A stretch of 64,000 nucleotides of DNA, from NCBI GenBank assembly GCA_900767885.1, contig CAAGAU010000040.1:1-64000 (forward strand), written 5' to 3'. Below the pieces are notes generated by a model. The model was not told the DNA's origin and did not search any database. It saw only the letters and a list, made by a program, of their open reading frames with translations. Source of the stretch: Clostridia bacterium. GTDB taxonomy: Bacteria; Bacillota; Clostridia; Christensenellales; Borkfalkiaceae. Below, one piece after another: positions 53,055-62,135 of this stretch. The translations under genes and the position numbers were made by a program. Numbering within the stretch: position 1 is the first letter of the stretch; every line of letters starts with the position of its first letter.

Positions 53055-53083
53055 TTGACTTTTTATTGTAATAATAGTATAAT
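53055..53083 (+). promoter_or_regulatory. sigma-A promoter of zinc-ribbon membrane protein
   Basis: TTGACT (53055-53060), 17-bp spacer, TATAAT (53078-53083); consensus-like. Confidence 0.85.
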
Positions 53084-53138
53084 GTTATCAGTTGGCAAGC
53101 CGTTTATATAAGTGCTTGCAACGATAAGGAGAAAAGTT

Positions 53139-53453
53139 ATGTATTGCAAAAACTGTGGGCAAGAGATAGACGATAAAGCCGTCATATGTCCCAAATGCGG
53201 AGTTCAGGTAGCCGAGTGTAAAACATCAACCGATTCGTCGAGTTTCGGTTACGCCCTGTTGGGCTTTTTTATACCGATAGTCGGGCTGATTTTGTTTCTC
53301 ATCTGGAAAGACGAGTATCCGTTAAGGGCGAAGTCGGCGGGCAAAGGCGCGCTCGTTTCGGTAATCGTGTCTGTCGTATTGGGCATAATTTACGGCGTAA
53401 TCATCGGCGTGGCTATTGCGACGAGTCCGATATTGTATTGTAAGATACTTTAA
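53139..53453 (+). CDS. zinc-ribbon membrane protein
   Basis: The 104-residue protein has a zinc ribbon (MYCKNCGQEIDDKAVICPKC; two CxxC pairs), a Ser/Thr linker, a first membrane segment (YALLGFFIPIVGLILFLIW), a charged turn and a second membrane segment (LVSVIVSVVLGIIYGVIIGV). This is a common small membrane zinc-ribbon architecture. AAGGAG precedes the ATG at 53139; the in-frame start at 53112 lacks such support. Function unknown. Confidence 0.85.
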   Translation: MYCKNCGQEIDDKAVICPKCGVQVAECKTSTDSSSFGYALLGFFIPIVGLILFLIWKDEYPLRAKSAGKGALVSVIVSVVLGIIYGVIIGVAIATSPILYCKIL

Positions 53454-53485
53454 AAAAGCCGATATTATAGGTTGTATAACAAAAG

Positions 53486-53517
53486 CTGCCGTCGGGTTTA
53501 CCGTCCGGCAGTTTTTA
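53486..53517 (+). terminator. Rho-independent terminator
   Basis: ctgccg pairs with cggcag across an imperfect middle stem, followed by TTTTT. It ends the zinc-ribbon membrane protein gene. Confidence 0.75.
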
Positions 53518-53605
53518 ATATTAAACCGAAAAAACAGCGCAAAGTCTGTATTCGGGTTAATTTTAATAATTTTTCATAAATTTTATTATTTTGGCGCAAA
53601 AACAG

Positions 53606-53634
53606 TTTACAAAAATAAAAATATGATATATAAT
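53606..53634 (+). promoter_or_regulatory. promoter of acidic zinc-ribbon protein
   Basis: TTTACA (53606-53611), 17-bp spacer, TATAAT (53629-53634). Confidence 0.8.
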
Positions 53635-53740
53635 ACGCGTACATTGGCGTTTGGCTCGTGTATGCGTATTTTTTGTGTAAATACGGGCAAGCGTTACATA
53701 TTATATAATACGGAGAAGAAAGAATCGTCTGGAGGTAAAA

Positions 53741-54274
53741 ATGAAGTACGTCAAGTGTCCGAGATGCGATACGAATTATATGTTGGAGGGTGAGCCGTAT
53801 TGCGACGTCTGTAAGGCGGAACTGAAAATCGGACCGCAAATAAAATTTGCCGCGCTTGACGGCGAAGACGAGCAGGAACAAATCCTTTGTCCCGTTTGTA
53901 AGCGCAATTTTATAGACGAAGGCGAGGATATGTGCGAAGAATGTCGCGAGGCGGCGAGCGAAAAGGTTCGCGATGAGAAAGAAGAGGTCGATCCCGACAA
54001 CGACGAAGAATGGAGAAACTATCTCGACGAGGACGAAAAAGAGGCTATAAGCAACCAGGGCGACGATACCGAAGAAATGCTCTCGCTTTCGCAACTCGAA
54101 GAGGAAGAGGCAAAGAAGTTGTTTGACGACGAGGAAGAACCCGAAGACGACTTTTATGACAACGAAGTTCACGACGACGAAGACGATTTCGAGTATCCCA
54201 CCGATATAGGCGAGTACAGCGAAGAAGACGAAGAGGAAGACGAGGACGAAAAAGACTTTGACGACGAGGAATAA
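53741..54274 (+). CDS. acidic double zinc-ribbon protein
   Basis: The 177-residue cytoplasmic protein has two N-terminal zinc ribbons (CPRCDTNYMLEGEPYCDVC; CPVCKRNFIDEGEDMCEEC), then a long Asp/Glu-rich tail that ends in nearly pure acidic residues. The tail makes the predicted pI very low. The N-terminal ribbon could bind nucleic acid or protein, and the acidic tail could mimic DNA or RNA or interact with basic proteins. Not recognised as a known family. GGAGG precedes the ATG. Veg follows 30 bases on and is probably co-transcribed. Confidence 0.72.
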   Translation: MKYVKCPRCDTNYMLEGEPYCDVCKAELKIGPQIKFAALDGEDEQEQILCPVCKRNFIDEGEDMCEECREAASEKVRDEKEEVDPDNDEEWRNYLDEDEKEAISNQGDDTEEMLSLSQLEEEEAKKLFDDEEEPEDDFYDNEVHDDEDDFEYPTDIGEYSEEDEEEDEDEKDFDDEE

Positions 54275-54304
54275 GTTTGCGGATATCCGTCAATAATCAT
54301 ATAT

Positions 54305-54541
54305 ATGATTAAAAGCGGCGAAGATATCAGTAAAGTTAAACTTGCGGTTGCGGCTTGCCTTAATAAAGAGGTAAGCGTAAAAGTCAACCTTGGCAGAAAC
54401 AAATTCGTAACGTACAGCGGCAGACTTACAAGCGTTTATCCCGCGTTGTTTACCGTTTCGCCTACGGATAATTTTAACGGAAAAACGAGTTTTTCGTATT
54501 CCGAGGTAATGTGCGGAAGCGTCAGCATAGTACGAAAATAG
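54305..54541 (+). CDS. veg: Veg-family protein
   Basis: The 78-residue protein matches Veg/DUF1021, a Firmicutes-specific small protein linked in B. subtilis to biofilm regulation. It has VKVNLGRNKFVTYSGRLTSV, YPALFTV and SFSYSEVMCGSVSI, which align with the Veg GGRRK, RSG, YPSVFV and SYSYADILTETVEL. There is no clear ribosome binding site, so translation may be coupled to the upstream acidic protein. A perfect-stem hairpin follows. Confidence 0.88.
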   Translation: MIKSGEDISKVKLAVAACLNKEVSVKVNLGRNKFVTYSGRLTSVYPALFTVSPTDNFNGKTSFSYSEVMCGSVSIVRK

Positions 54542-54562
54542 ATATTTAATTTACTGCGATTT

Positions 54563-54600
54563 ACGGCGCAGCCGCCCGAAGGCGGCTGCGCCGTATTTTT
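54563..54600 (+). terminator. terminator after veg
   Basis: acggcgcagccgcc (54563-54576) pairs perfectly with ggcggctgcgccgt (54581-54594) around the tetraloop CGAA, followed by ATTTTT. It ends veg and may slow the convergent rseP transcript. Confidence 0.9.
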
Positions 54601-54628
54601 GTGTGGCATAAAACTAAAATTTTCTTAT

Positions 54629-56032
54629 TTATATAAACTGTAAAACGTCTACCAGAATGGCAAAACCCAGCAGCAGGAGCAAGCCTATGGCATGTATCGC
54701 GCCTTCCACTTTGCGATTGACGGGTTTTTTGAATATCCATTCTATAAGGCAGAACACTATGCGCGCGCCGTCGAGCGCGGGGATCGGCAGCAGGTTGAAT
54801 ACCGCCAGGTTTACGCCTATCAGCGCGGTAATCTGCAGTGCGAAAAACCAACCGTAACTGATTAACTGGCTTGCCGTTTTTATGGTCGTTATAGTGCCGC
54901 CTACGGCCCTTATACCTATTTTACCGGTTATAAGTTGACCTAAACTTGTAAACACCGTGCCGGCTATTTTAAACGAGTATACGAACGAATGCCCCAGAGT
55001 TTTGAAAAAACCGAACTTGGCGTAAGCCGCGTTTACGTAATATTCTTTTTCGCCGAAAGTTACGCCGAAATATGCGGCAATCGCTTCCGCCGAGGACTTA
55101 TCCGCGTTTTGCCACTCTTCGCCGAGCGCGACGGGGATAGCCGTAGGCGAGTTTTCGCCCGCAATGAAAAAGTATACGCTTGTGTTGGCGGCCTTATCTT
55201 TAAGCGCGTTGAAAAAGTCGGTTTCGTCGTCTATAAAAGTCGCCGAATCGCGGTCGTCGGTATCGCCTATTCTTAAAAGTATATCGCCGTTTTTAAAAGG
55301 TGAGGTAACGCCGTTTTCGACTTTCATCGTAAGCGCGGAACCAAAACCGAGCGCGTCGTAGACCTTATTTACTTCGGTCATGTTGGCAAGTTTTAAATCC
55401 TCGCGCAAAACGACTTTTCTTACTTCGCTCGTCTCGCGCGCGTATTTACCGTCCTTTCTTAAAACGCCTATTTCCACCGTCTGCCCCGCCTTTACGTCTT
55501 TCAACGCCTGCGTTAAATCGGTGGTTATATATACGCTCGTTTTTTTGCCGTTTACCTTTACCCACTCTATATAATCGCCGTCCGACAACGACTGTTCGGT
55601 TTTAACGCCGTCGTTCACGTGCGAAACGCCTATTACCTGTTGCCCGTAAACGCCGAAAGTTATGGCTATAACGACAAGCGCGAGCAGGTAGTTCATGGTT
55701 GCGCCGGCAAGCAAAACGAGTATTCTTTGCCACGGTTTTTTGCGGTTGAAGGAGTTTTCGTCCTCTTTATCGTCGTCCTCGCCGTCAAAAGCGCAGAATC
55801 CGCCGAGCGGTAACGATCTTACGGAGAAAACCTCGCCGCTTTTAAGTTTGCGTTTAAACAGCGCGGGACCCATACCTATGGCGAATTCGTTTATTTTAAA
55901 CTTGAAAAGTTTGCCTACGAAATAATGTCCCGCCTCGTGAACGGTTATCATTATAAGCAGTATAAGCACCGCTATCGCCACGTAGCCTATATTTTTAAGT
56001 ACCGCCGAGGCGGCAAGCAGGTTATTTAACAA
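54629..56032 (-). CDS. rseP: site-2 protease RseP/RasP-type (M50 metalloprotease)
   Basis: The 467-residue intramembrane protease cleaves membrane-bound anti-sigma factors and signal-peptide remnants. It has MITVHEAGHYFVGKLFKFK with the zinc HExxH (HEAGH), RSLPLGGFCAFDGED, a PDZ-like region (VENGVTSPFKNGDILLRIGD) and NLLPIPALDGARIVF with the second zinc ligand. The start overlaps dxr by 11 bases, so it is the last gene of the rpsB-to-rseP block here; ispG and proS, which often follow, are absent. Confidence 0.95.
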   Translation of the reverse strand: MLNNLLAASAVLKNIGYVAIAVLILLIMITVHEAGHYFVGKLFKFKINEFAIGMGPALFKRKLKSGEVFSVRSLPLGGFCAFDGEDDDKEDENSFNRKKPWQRILVLLAGATMNYLLALVVIAITFGVYGQQVIGVSHVNDGVKTEQSLSDGDYIEWVKVNGKKTSVYITTDLTQALKDVKAGQTVEIGVLRKDGKYARETSEVRKVVLREDLKLANMTEVNKVYDALGFGSALTMKVENGVTSPFKNGDILLRIGDTDDRDSATFIDDETDFFNALKDKAANTSVYFFIAGENSPTAIPVALGEEWQNADKSSAEAIAAYFGVTFGEKEYYVNAAYAKFGFFKTLGHSFVYSFKIAGTVFTSLGQLITGKIGIRAVGGTITTIKTASQLISYGWFFALQITALIGVNLAVFNLLPIPALDGARIVFCLIEWIFKKPVNRKVEGAIHAIGLLLLLGFAILVDVLQFI

Positions 56033-57164
56033 TTTTTACCTCCGATAAAGCCGTTTTACGCGCGAACGCGTCGGTTAAAACGAGATTGTCGTAAGTCGAC
56101 TCCGTTCGCGGAGTTTTTTCGACTACTTTTGAAATTATATCCGATATATCGTAAAACCCTATTTCGCCCTTTAAATACGCCGCTACGGCTATCTCGTTAG
56201 CCGCATTCATGGCGCAAGGGTAGTTGTCGCCCTTTTTGAATGAGTCGAGCGCAATTGAAAAACACGGAAACCTGTCGCTATCTATCTCGCCGAAAGTAAG
56301 CGATTTGCCCGCAAGGTCGAGGGGCGGTACGCCCGTATTCAGTCTTTCGGGGTAGGTCAGCGCGAGTTGAATGGGGATTTCCATAGAAGGGTAGCCGAGT
56401 TGAGCCATAACCGCGCCGTCGGCAAACCGCACCATTGAATGAATAATGCTTTCGGGGTGAATAATCGCCTCGACTTTTTCAAGCGGCGCGCTATAAAGCC
56501 TGCACGCTTCTATTATCTCCAACCCTTTGTTTAAGAGAGTCGCGCAGTCGATAGTGATTTTTTTGCCCATCTGCCAGTTGGGGTGTTTAAGCGCGTCTGC
56601 GGCGACCGCTTTTTCTATTTCCGACTTTTTAAGGTTGCGGAACGCCCCGCCCGAAGCGGTGATTATAAGTTTTTCGAACTCGGCGTTTAAGTTGAAGTTA
56701 AGGCATTGAAATATCGCCGAATGTTCGCTGTCCACAGGGATAATTTTAACGCCTTTTTCCTTTGCGCGGCGCATAACGATTTCTCCGCCGGCAACGAGCG
56801 TTTCCTTATTGGCGAGCGCGATATTCTTGCCTGCCTCTATCGCCTCGAGCGTGGGTCTTAACCCCGCAAAGCCCGATATCGCCACAAAAACTATATCGCA
56901 ATCCTGCGTTATAGCGTGAATAACGGCATTTTCGCCCGTATAAAGGCAAGTGTTTTGCGGCAGGGATTTTATAGCCTGCGCTTTTGAAGAATCGGCAAGC
57001 GCAACTACTTCGGGTTTTAAAAGTCGTATTTGTTCGTTTAAAATTTCTGCCGAGGAATTTGCCGCAAGCGAAACTATTTTGAATTTATCGCTATGCCTGA
57101 GCGCGGTGTTTACCACTTGTTTCCCGATAGATCCGGTCGAACCGAGCAACGCTATTTTCAACAT
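56022..57164 (-). CDS. dxr: 1-deoxy-D-xylulose 5-phosphate reductoisomerase
   Basis: The second step of the MEP isoprenoid pathway, needed for undecaprenyl phosphate. The 380-residue protein has IALLGSTGSIGKQVVNTAL for NADPH, ITASGGAFRN, HPNWQMGKKITIDCATLLNK and HPESIIHSMVRFADGAVMAQ. A hairpin at 57174-57200 separates it from cdsA. The link to uppS and cdsA places lipid-carrier synthesis in one block. Confidence 0.97.
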   Translation of the reverse strand: MLKIALLGSTGSIGKQVVNTALRHSDKFKIVSLAANSSAEILNEQIRLLKPEVVALADSSKAQAIKSLPQNTCLYTGENAVIHAITQDCDIVFVAISGFAGLRPTLEAIEAGKNIALANKETLVAGGEIVMRRAKEKGVKIIPVDSEHSAIFQCLNFNLNAEFEKLIITASGGAFRNLKKSEIEKAVAADALKHPNWQMGKKITIDCATLLNKGLEIIEACRLYSAPLEKVEAIIHPESIIHSMVRFADGAVMAQLGYPSMEIPIQLALTYPERLNTGVPPLDLAGKSLTFGEIDSDRFPCFSIALDSFKKGDNYPCAMNAANEIAVAAYLKGEIGFYDISDIISKVVEKTPRTESTYDNLVLTDAFARKTALSEVKIVK

Positions 57165-57173
57165 TTTTATAAC

Positions 57174-57200
57174 GAGCCGCCGTGATTTACGCGGCGGCTC
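57174..57200 (-). repeat. intercistronic hairpin between cdsA and dxr
   Basis: gagccgccg (57174-57182) pairs with cggcggctc (57192-57200). No T-run follows on the minus strand, so read-through into dxr is likely; it may be a processing or stabilising hairpin. Confidence 0.6.
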
Positions 57201-57229
57201 ATCTCCTGTTTAGTATATTGTTATTTTAA

Positions 57230-58099
57230 TCAGATTATGAGTGCGGGCAGTAAAACGCAGAATATTACCGCCGCGACGGGCGCAACGAATAACAGACCGT
57301 CTATCCTGTCCATAATTCCGCCGTGTCCGGGCAAAATATCGCCCATATCCTTTATGCCGAGTTTGCGTTTTACCGTACTTTCCGCCAGATCGCCGAGTTC
57401 GGTCAGCGCGGCGAATACCGCTCCTACAAGAGCAAAAGTAAGCGCGTCCGCCCAGACGGGACCGAAACAGACGGGAGTATAATAAAACCACTTCATGCCG
57501 AAATACACGGCAACGCCGCCTATAATTCCGCCTATAATTCCGCCTATTGCACCGCTTATCGTCTTATTGGGCGATATTTCGGGGCAAAGTTTTTTACCTT
57601 TTAGCGCGCTGCCGACGAAGAACGCCGCCACGTCGCAAAAGGGTGCGGTTACAAAAACGAGCAGTAACGCCTCGAAAGGCGCAACCGTATTTACCGCAAC
57701 CAGCGTAAGTAAAAATACCGACGGGTAAAAAATACATACCAGCGTTAATCCCACGCTTTCTATCGTGGAATTTTTAAAGGCGAAAACCAGAAGTCCCATA
57801 GTCAGCAACACGAAGATTACGAGAACGGTAAAAATAAACGCCATTCTGCCGAAAGAGGCTATTGTAAACGAAACCGCGGGAAAGGTAAGGGCGACCGTTT
57901 TTTCTTTTTTATTCATTCTTTCGTCCAGGGCGCGCACCATTTCGACAGTGCCGAGTTCCGCCATAACGAACAGTGCGAAGTTAAACAGCAACACGCCGCC
58001 TGCCACGCCGAATATGGGCGCGGTCCAAAAAATTTTGGCAAGGAACAATCCGACGAGCAAAATCACTATACCCGTGCCGGTTAAAATTCTTTTCTTCAT
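57230..58099 (-). CDS. cdsA: phosphatidate cytidylyltransferase
   Basis: CdsA makes CDP-diacylglycerol from phosphatidate and CTP. The 289-residue membrane protein has multiple hydrophobic segments and the signature LAESTVKRKLGIKDMGDILPG followed by HGGIMDRIDGLLF. The start codon at 58099 overlaps the uppS stop by one base (TAATG); the in-frame start at 58138 is rejected because it lies inside uppS. Confidence 0.95.
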   Translation of the reverse strand: MKKRILTGTGIVILLVGLFLAKIFWTAPIFGVAGGVLLFNFALFVMAELGTVEMVRALDERMNKKEKTVALTFPAVSFTIASFGRMAFIFTVLVIFVLLTMGLLVFAFKNSTIESVGLTLVCIFYPSVFLLTLVAVNTVAPFEALLLVFVTAPFCDVAAFFVGSALKGKKLCPEISPNKTISGAIGGIIGGIIGGVAVYFGMKWFYYTPVCFGPVWADALTFALVGAVFAALTELGDLAESTVKRKLGIKDMGDILPGHGGIMDRIDGLLFVAPVAAVIFCVLLPALII

Positions 58100-58788
58100 T
58101 ATATGCCACCGTACCTGCGCTTTCTGCCCGAAAACCATTCGAGCGCGCGTTCGAGTTCCTTCTTTTTAAAATCAGGCCATAAAACGTCGGTAAAATAAAA
58201 TTCCGCGTAAGCGCATTGCCATAAAAAAAAGTTGCTTAAACGCATTTCGCCGCTCGTTCGTACCACCAGGTCTATATCGGGCAGGTCGGCCGTATAAAGG
58301 TTAGCCGAAATGCTCTCCTCGGTGATTTCGCCGTTTTTTGCGGCAAGATTCGCCGCGCGGACTATCTCCGAGCGCGAACCGTAGTTTATTGCAATATTAA
58401 GCGTTTTACCCGTAAAAGCCGAGGTTTTTGCAATTACCTCCTCGGTGCGCGCGCGCAAATTTTCGCTTACGCGCGACATATCGCCCGATATTACGAGTTT
58501 TATTCTTTCCTTTACCAGTTTGCCCGAATATCTTTTCAAAAATTTATCCAGAAGATCGAAAATAGTATCCGTTTCTTCTTTGGGGCGCGACCAGTTTTCG
58601 GTGGAAAAAGCGTATAAACTTACCGCTTCCACGCCGTGGTCGAAAGAGGCGTCCACCACCTCTTCTATAACATCCGCGCCTTTTTTATGACCGTAACTTC
58701 TCGGTCGGTTTTTGGCTTTCGCCCAACGACCGTTGCCGTCCATTATAAAGCCGATGTGCCTCGGAACGGCATTTTTTTCTTCCGCCAT
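58099..58788 (-). CDS. uppS: isoprenyl transferase (undecaprenyl diphosphate synthase)
   Basis: The enzyme makes the C55 lipid carrier for cell-wall synthesis. The 229-residue protein has HIGFIMDGNGRWAKAKNRPR with the catalytic Asp, YAFSTENWSRPKEETDTI, DLVVRTSGEMRLSNFFLWQC and YAEFYFTDVLWPDF. Start and stop each overlap a neighbour by one base (TAATG), so translation is coupled with frr and cdsA. Confidence 0.97.
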   Translation of the reverse strand: MAEEKNAVPRHIGFIMDGNGRWAKAKNRPRSYGHKKGADVIEEVVDASFDHGVEAVSLYAFSTENWSRPKEETDTIFDLLDKFLKRYSGKLVKERIKLVISGDMSRVSENLRARTEEVIAKTSAFTGKTLNIAINYGSRSEIVRAANLAAKNGEITEESISANLYTADLPDIDLVVRTSGEMRLSNFFLWQCAYAEFYFTDVLWPDFKKKELERALEWFSGRKRRYGGI

Positions 58789-59363
58789 TATACGGTCATC
58801 AATTCCTTTTCTTTTTCGGCAGTGGCTTTTTCCACCGCCTCCATAGTGCGGGTAACGGTCTTTTCAATCGTCTGTTCGTAAGAAGAATATTCGTCGTCGG
58901 TCATCTCTTTGTTCTTATTCATTTTTTTGAATATATCAAGATAGTCCCTGCGGATATTTCTTACGGCGACTTTGGCGTCTTCGGACATTTTCTTTACCTG
59001 CTTTACTATGTCCTTTCTGCGTTCCTCGGTAAGCACGGGGAAAACGAGCCTTATAACAGTACCGTCGTTAGTGGGGTTGATGCCTATATCCGATACCTGT
59101 ATAGCCTTTTCTATTTCCTTTAAAAGCGACTTATCCCACGGGGATATAACGAGGCATTGACCGTCCTGTACGGCGATATTGCCGACCTGAGCGATAGGCG
59201 AGGGAGTGCCGTAGTAATCGACTTTGATTTTATCGAGAACGTGCGGATTTGCTCTGCCCGCTCTTACCTGAGTTAAGTCGGATTTAAACATTTCGGCGGT
59301 CTTTTCAAATTTCTCGTCCGCCTCTAAAACGAGGGTTTCGACTTTCTCTATATCGAGTGCCAT
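58788..59363 (-). CDS. frr: ribosome recycling factor
   Basis: RRF splits the post-termination ribosome together with EF-G. The 191-residue helical protein has FKSDLTQVRAGRANPHVLDK, DYYGTPSPIAQVGNI, ISPWDKSLLKEIEKAIQVSD and VKQVKKMSEDAKVAVRNIRR. It is preceded by its own promoter, so the frr-uppS-cdsA-dxr-rseP unit can be transcribed apart from pyrH. Confidence 0.97.
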   Translation of the reverse strand: MALDIEKVETLVLEADEKFEKTAEMFKSDLTQVRAGRANPHVLDKIKVDYYGTPSPIAQVGNIAVQDGQCLVISPWDKSLLKEIEKAIQVSDIGINPTNDGTVIRLVFPVLTEERRKDIVKQVKKMSEDAKVAVRNIRRDYLDIFKKMNKNKEMTDDEYSSYEQTIEKTVTRTMEAVEKATAEKEKELMTV

Positions 59364-59423
59364 ATTTTCTCCTTACGGCGCGCCGGGCGAGCTGTTGCCG
59401 GTCGCCTGATATTATTTTATTTA

Positions 59424-59452
59424 AGTATAACCCGTAAAAGCCGTTTTTGCAA
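59424..59452 (-). promoter_or_regulatory. promoter of frr operon
   Basis: On the minus strand TTGCAA (59447-59452), 17-bp spacer, TATACT (59424-59429). AAGGAG follows before the frr ATG. Confidence 0.7.
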
Positions 59453-59479
59453 GGGTTTTACGAAAAATTTTCACGAAAT

Positions 59480-60184
59480 TTAATATACTACCGTTCCTGC
59501 GGCGTCGGCGAACACTGCGTTTACTATGGATTGGTCGTCGAGATTGCCGAAAGCGTGAATTTTTATGCCGTTTTCTTTGCACATTACCACGGCGGAAGTA
59601 TCGAGAGCGCGAAGCCCCAGTCTTACGTATTCGTCGTAGGTGAGTTTGTCGAATTTTTTAGCGGCGGGGTTGGTTTTGGGGTCGCTGTCGTAAATGCCGT
59701 CTATATTTTTGGCAAGCAACAATACGTCCGCGCCTATTTCCGCGGCGCGTAAGGACGCACCCGTATCGGTAGAGAAAAACGGATTGCCCGTTCCGCCGCC
59801 GAACACTACTACTTTGCCTTCGGTAAGGTATCTTTTAGCCGTTTTTACGTTGTAGGGTTCGCCTATTTTATCTATCGCAAGGGCAGTCATAACGCGTGAT
59901 TCCACGCCTTGGCGTTCGAGTGCGTCCGAAACGGCAAGGGCGTTGATAACCGTGGCGAGCATGCCCATATAGTCGGCGGTGGTTCTGTCCATCTCGTCGC
60001 CTTCTCTGCCGCGCCAGAAGTTTCCGCCGCCGACTACTACGCCTACCTCAACGCCGTTTTTGGCGAGGGTGGCTATTTGTTTTGCGGTAGAAGCAAGTGC
60101 GTCCGAAGAAAATCCGTGGCGTTTTTCCGCCGCAAGACTCTCTCCGCTTATCTTTAACAATATTCTCTTATATTTAGAATTCAT
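59480..60184 (-). CDS. pyrH: UMP kinase
   Basis: The enzyme phosphorylates UMP to UDP. The 234-residue amino-acid-kinase-fold protein has ILLKISGESLAAE, GVVVGGGNFWRGREGDEMDR, TADYMGMLATVINALAVSDA, VVFGGGTGNPFFSTDTGA and LLLAKNIDGIYDSDPKT. It is adjacent to frr, as in most Firmicutes, and links with the two UPRTases elsewhere in this window. Confidence 0.97.
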   Translation of the reverse strand: MNSKYKRILLKISGESLAAEKRHGFSSDALASTAKQIATLAKNGVEVGVVVGGGNFWRGREGDEMDRTTADYMGMLATVINALAVSDALERQGVESRVMTALAIDKIGEPYNVKTAKRYLTEGKVVVFGGGTGNPFFSTDTGASLRAAEIGADVLLLAKNIDGIYDSDPKTNPAAKKFDKLTYDEYVRLGLRALDTSAVVMCKENGIKIHAFGNLDDQSIVNAVFADAAGTVVY

Positions 60185-60219
60185 AACTTTTTATTCGTTC
60201 CTTCGTTATATCGGGCGTA

Positions 60220-60285
60220 TGCACAAAGAATGACGTATAAAAAAGTACGTCATATTGAGCGTCAGCGAAATATCCCACCACTTAA
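60220..60285. repeat. intergenic repeat element, copy 1
   Basis: This region between tsf and pyrH contains gacgta and tacgtc flanking an A-rich stretch, then gagcgtcagcgaaatatccc. Its core aaaaagtacgt...gagcg...ag recurs at 63970-64000. The gagcg-n-agcgaaat pattern resembles short repeats scattered in many gut Firmicutes genomes. It has no coding potential. Confidence 0.5.
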
Positions 60286-60312
60286 GTGATAAAGCATATC
60301 CCTTATAGGTAT

Positions 60313-60347
60313 AAAAACAGGGCTGCGCCGTCGGCACAGCCCTGTTT
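60313..60347 (-). terminator. terminator of rpsB-tsf
   Basis: aaacagggctgcgcc (60315-60329) pairs with ggcacagccctgttt (60333-60347) with one mismatch; on the minus strand it is followed by TTTTTAT. It ends the rpsB-tsf transcript before pyrH. Confidence 0.85.
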
Positions 60348-60350
60348 GTT

Positions 60351-61010
60351 TTATTTACGCATTGCGTCAACCTGGGCCTGTACTTCGTCGGCAAGATTTT
60401 CTTCTTTCTTCTGAAGTCCCTCGCCCATCTCGTAACGAACGAATCTCCTTACGGAAATCTTTTCGCCTATCTGAGCGGTCGCCTCTACGACTACCTGTTC
60501 GATAGTTTTGCTCGGGTCCTTAACGTATTTCTGGTTAAGTAAGCAGTTATCTTCATAATAAGATTTAATTCTGCCTTCTACCATTTTATCGACGATCTTC
60601 TCGGGCTTGCCTTCTTCGAGGGCTTGCGCGCGAAGAATAGCCTTCTCCTTTTCAAGCACTTCTGCGGGTACGTCTTCCGGCTTGACGTAAAGGGGATTCG
60701 ACGCCGCTATCTGAAGGGCGATATCGTGTACGAGCGTTCTGAACTGATCGCTGTTCGCAACGAAGTCGGTTTCGCAGTTTACTTCGAGCAGAACGCCTAC
60801 GCGTCCGCCCATGTGAATATAACTGTCTACTATACCTTCGGCGGCAATTCTGCCTGCCTTCTTCGCAGCCTTGGCAATGCCTTTTTCTCTCAGATAGTCA
60901 ACGGCTTTTTCCATATTGCCGTCGCACTCTACGAGAGCGTTTTTGCAATCCATCATACCTGCGCCCGTTCTTTCTCTCAAAGTCTTGACGTCGTTAGCAG
61001 TGTAATTCAT
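60351..61010 (-). CDS. tsf: elongation factor Ts
   Basis: EF-Ts exchanges nucleotide on EF-Tu. The 219-residue protein has [39 protein letters not shown] and [20 protein letters not shown]. At 219 residues it is the short Firmicutes/cyanobacterial form lacking the second half of the dimerisation domain. It lies downstream of rpsB. Confidence 0.97.
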   Translation of the reverse strand: MNYTANDVKTLRERTGAGMMDCKNALVECDGNMEKAVDYLREKGIAKAAKKAGRIAAEGIVDSYIHMGGRVGVLLEVNCETDFVANSDQFRTLVHDIALQIAASNPLYVKPEDVPAEVLEKEKAILRAQALEEGKPEKIVDKMVEGRIKSYYEDNCLLNQKYVKDPSKTIEQVVVEATAQIGEKISVRRFVRYEMGEGLQKKEENLADEVQAQVDAMRK

Positions 61011-61043
61011 TTTCGTTCTCCTTAAATTATAGGTAATTTATCC

Positions 61044-61871
61044 TTACGCCTCTACGGGAGTTTCAACGGCAACCGCGTCGGCGGGGTTCTCGGTAGCGTT
61101 TTCTTTCGCGTCGGCTTCTTCGGCAGCCTCGGCCATTTCAATGGCGGGCGACTCTTCTTCGTCTACTACGTTACGACGAACGGCGTCCTCGCCTTGTTTA
61201 GCCTCGATAACCGCGTCCGCTATTATGGAAGCGATAAGTTTTACCGCACGGATAGCGTCATCGTTACCCGAGATTACGTAATCCACAAGGTCGGGATCGC
61301 AGTTGGTATCGGTGATGGCTACTACGGGGATGTTAAGCTTCTTTGCTTCTTTAACCGCGTTGATTTCGCAGTTAGGATCTACTACGAACATAACGCCCGG
61401 CAAAGTTTTCATTTCTCTTATACCGCCGAGGTTGTATAAAAGTTTATCTCTTTCGGCTTTAAGACCAAGAACTTCCTTTTTGGGAAGAAGGTCGAATTCG
61501 CCCGACTTTTCCATGTTGTCGAGTTTGTTAAGCCTGTCGATTCTCGTTCTGATAGTCTTGAAGTTGGTAAGCGTACCGCCGAGCCAACGCGAATTTACGT
61601 AGAACATACCGCATCTTTCGGCTTCTTGCTGAATAGCCTCCTGCGCTTGTTTCTTCGTGCCTACGAAAAGTACGTTTTTACCGCTCTTTACTGCGTCTAC
61701 CACGAATTTGTACGCCTCTTCGACAAGGTCTACGGTAATCTGTAAGTCGATTATATGAATACCGTTTCTTTCGCCGTAGATGTACTTTTTCATCTTGGGG
61801 TTCCATCTTCTCGTCTGGTGTCCGAAGTGAACGCCCGCTTCGAGAAGTTGCTTCATAGAAGTTACTGCCAT
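61044..61871 (-). CDS. rpsB: 30S ribosomal protein S2
   Basis: S2 is a late-binding 30S protein. The 275-residue protein has [71 protein letters not shown] and [19 protein letters not shown]. The C-terminal ~40 residues form an acidic/Ala-rich extension ([18 protein letters not shown]) longer than in E. coli. GGAGGAAAC precedes the ATG at 61871; an in-frame start at 61928 is rejected. Confidence 0.97.
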   Translation of the reverse strand: MAVTSMKQLLEAGVHFGHQTRRWNPKMKKYIYGERNGIHIIDLQITVDLVEEAYKFVVDAVKSGKNVLFVGTKKQAQEAIQQEAERCGMFYVNSRWLGGTLTNFKTIRTRIDRLNKLDNMEKSGEFDLLPKKEVLGLKAERDKLLYNLGGIREMKTLPGVMFVVDPNCEINAVKEAKKLNIPVVAITDTNCDPDLVDYVISGNDDAIRAVKLIASIIADAVIEAKQGEDAVRRNVVDEEESPAIEMAEAAEEADAKENATENPADAVAVETPVEA

Positions 61872-61992
61872 AATGTTTCCTCCGTTATTCCTCCCCGCGC
61901 CCTTTTTATGCAACCCTTTAATCCGCACGAGTCATGTTTATTTTGCGGACACGAACAGGGCAAAGCGCGAGTGTGAATTTTATAGCCTTATC

Positions 61993-62021
61993 ATTTTATC
62001 ATAAATACGCGGTTTTGGCAA
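61993..62021 (-). promoter_or_regulatory. promoter of rpsB operon
   Basis: On the minus strand TTGCCA (62016-62021), 17-bp spacer, TAAAAT (61993-61998). The leader to rpsB is about 120 bases and may hold an S2 autoregulatory site, not identified. Confidence 0.65.
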
Positions 62022-62071
62022 ATATTTAACGGCACTTTATGCCCGAATTATTAAAATTATTACGTTTCCGC

Positions 62072-62100
62072 TTTACTTGCGGGCGTTTTTATGGTACAAT
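62072..62100 (+). promoter_or_regulatory. promoter of galK-like gene
   Basis: TTTACT (62072-62077), 17-bp spacer, TACAAT (62095-62100). It lies back to back with the rpsB promoter. Confidence 0.7.
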
Positions 62101-62135
62101 TTACCCGATTTCAAATAAGTTTTAACGGAGAAATT

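Noticed and set aside
53416..53793. 125-codon plus-strand frame between the two zinc-ribbon genes
   Set aside because: It covers a terminator and a promoter and overlaps both flanking genes; the translation has no motif.
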